A DNA stretch of 14,835 nucleotides from CAZHDB01 sp964531225 (lineage in GTDB: Archaea; Thermoproteota; Thermoprotei_A; Sulfolobales; Desulfurococcaceae), in NCBI GenBank assembly GCA_964531225.1, contig CAZHDB010000036.1:1-14835 (forward strand), given 5' to 3'. The position numbers and the translations under genes are program-made. This document shows positions 14,695-14,835 of this stretch, one piece after another (position 1 is the stretch's first letter; every line of letters begins with the position of its first letter). The notes under the pieces were generated by a model. It worked only from the letters and a program-made list of their open reading frames with translations. It searched no databases and was not told where the DNA came from.

Positions 14695-14701
14695 GTTACC
14701 C
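14695..14701 (+). repeat. Right-side IS607 boundary repeat GTTACCC
   Basis: Partner of GTTGCCC at 12704-12710. Its last base is the third base (minus strand) of the TAG stop of the flanking partial gene, so the insertion leaves that stop intact. Confidence 0.4.
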
Positions 14702-14835
14702 TAATTTTCAAAATGTCCTGAATACTCAAATAAGTAGGTAATCTCTCCAATGAACTTTGCGAATACTATTCTTGCATTATCCAGAATGCCCCTTCTCTCG
14801 TATTTGTCTAGGACTACAGCTACTTCGCCTATGTT
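14701..14835 (-). CDS. C-terminal end of an unrecognised protein (partial)
   Basis: An open frame of 44 codons runs in from the window edge and ends in TAG at 14701-14703. The residues include a GEVAVVLDKYERRG stretch and a hydrophobic AKFIGEITYLFEY helix. No family is recognised from this tail. It is oriented toward the small unknown gene at 12411-12701 with the IS607 element between them, so before insertion the two genes were probably convergent neighbours about 8 nt apart. Confidence 0.55.
   Translation of the reverse strand, partial: NIGEVAVVLDKYERRGILDNARIVFAKFIGEITYLFEYSGHFEN

Larger units (their letters stand above)
12704..14701 (-). mobile_element. IS607-family insertion element (tnpA-tnpB), about 2.0 kb
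   Basis: The element holds a MerR-HTH serine recombinase gene and a tnpB gene, transcribed on the minus strand, an arrangement specific to IS607. Proposed edges are an imperfect direct repeat, GTTGCCC at 12704-12710 and GTTACCC at 14695-14701. Each contains the GG/CC core expected for IS607 recombination, which makes no long target duplication or terminal inverted repeat. That gives about 1,990 bp, a normal IS607 size. A line counted inside tnpA is near 48% G+C against 37-38% in the operon, compatible with recent acquisition. Edges are inferred and need an empty-site comparison. Confidence 0.75.

Overview
The window looks like chromosome of an AT-rich, hyperthermophilic crenarchaeon, most likely Desulfurococcales (Staphylothermus-like). 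Reasons: an archaeal-type D-aminoacyl-tRNA deacylase (dtdA), a BtpA-family TIM barrel, a MoxR/DUF58/DUF4350/DUF4129 operon, an IS607-type element with archaeal-style TnpB, GTG/TTG starts, GGTGAT-type Shine-Dalgarno (SD) sites, and TATA boxes with very short leaders. G+C is about 37-38% in lines I counted inside the operon. No rRNA, tRNA or CRISPR array was seen. The genus is an inference.

Layout. (1) 1-689, + strand: the 3' part of an atypical protein-kinase-fold gene, cut by the window edge. (2) 695-1525, - strand: dtdA, convergent with the kinase gene. (3) 1526-1679: a gap with a roughly 50% G+C island that may encode a small RNA. (4) 8782 down to 1680, - strand: a tightly packed seven-gene run in transcription order DUF4129 membrane protein, DUF4350 membrane protein, MoxR AAA+ ATPase, DUF58 protein, polytopic membrane protein, small two-helix membrane protein, HD-domain hydrolase. 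Adjacent genes overlap or lie within 10 nt. (5) 8783-8851: compact divergent promoter. (6) 8852-9691, + strand: BtpA-family gene. (7) 10934-9684, - strand: a YkgJ-like cysteine-cluster protein and a YbjN/CesT-like protein of unknown role. (8) 11130-12290, + strand: a glutaredoxin-like domain fused to a CcdA/DsbD-type membrane electron carrier. (9) 12411-12701, + strand: small unknown gene. (10) about 12704-14701: an IS607-family element with a MerR-HTH serine recombinase (TnpA) and a TnpB. (11) 14701-14835, - strand: the C-terminal 44 codons of an unrecognised gene.

How the genes work together. The MoxR group probably forms one membrane-associated system. MoxR would be an ATP-driven remodelling factor, DUF58 its VWA-like partner, and DUF4350/DUF4129 the proteins with extracytoplasmic domains and cytoplasmic tails. 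No transglutaminase-like gene is present, and the polytopic and small membrane proteins and the HD enzyme extend the usual core. The Grx-CcdA fusion would carry thiol electrons across the membrane.

The IS607 element gives the most notable observations. The third RuvC acidic residue of TnpB appears replaced by Gln (N-A-Q-Y where D-R-D is usual), while Asp201, Glu292 and the zinc ribbon remain. A 9-bp inverted repeat brackets the tnpB stop codon where the guide-RNA scaffold is expected. An imperfect direct repeat GTTRCCC lies at 12704-12710 and 14695-14701, placing the element precisely between two convergent stop codons. This makes a naturally nuclease-impaired, possibly regulatory, TnpB the best candidate for something new here.
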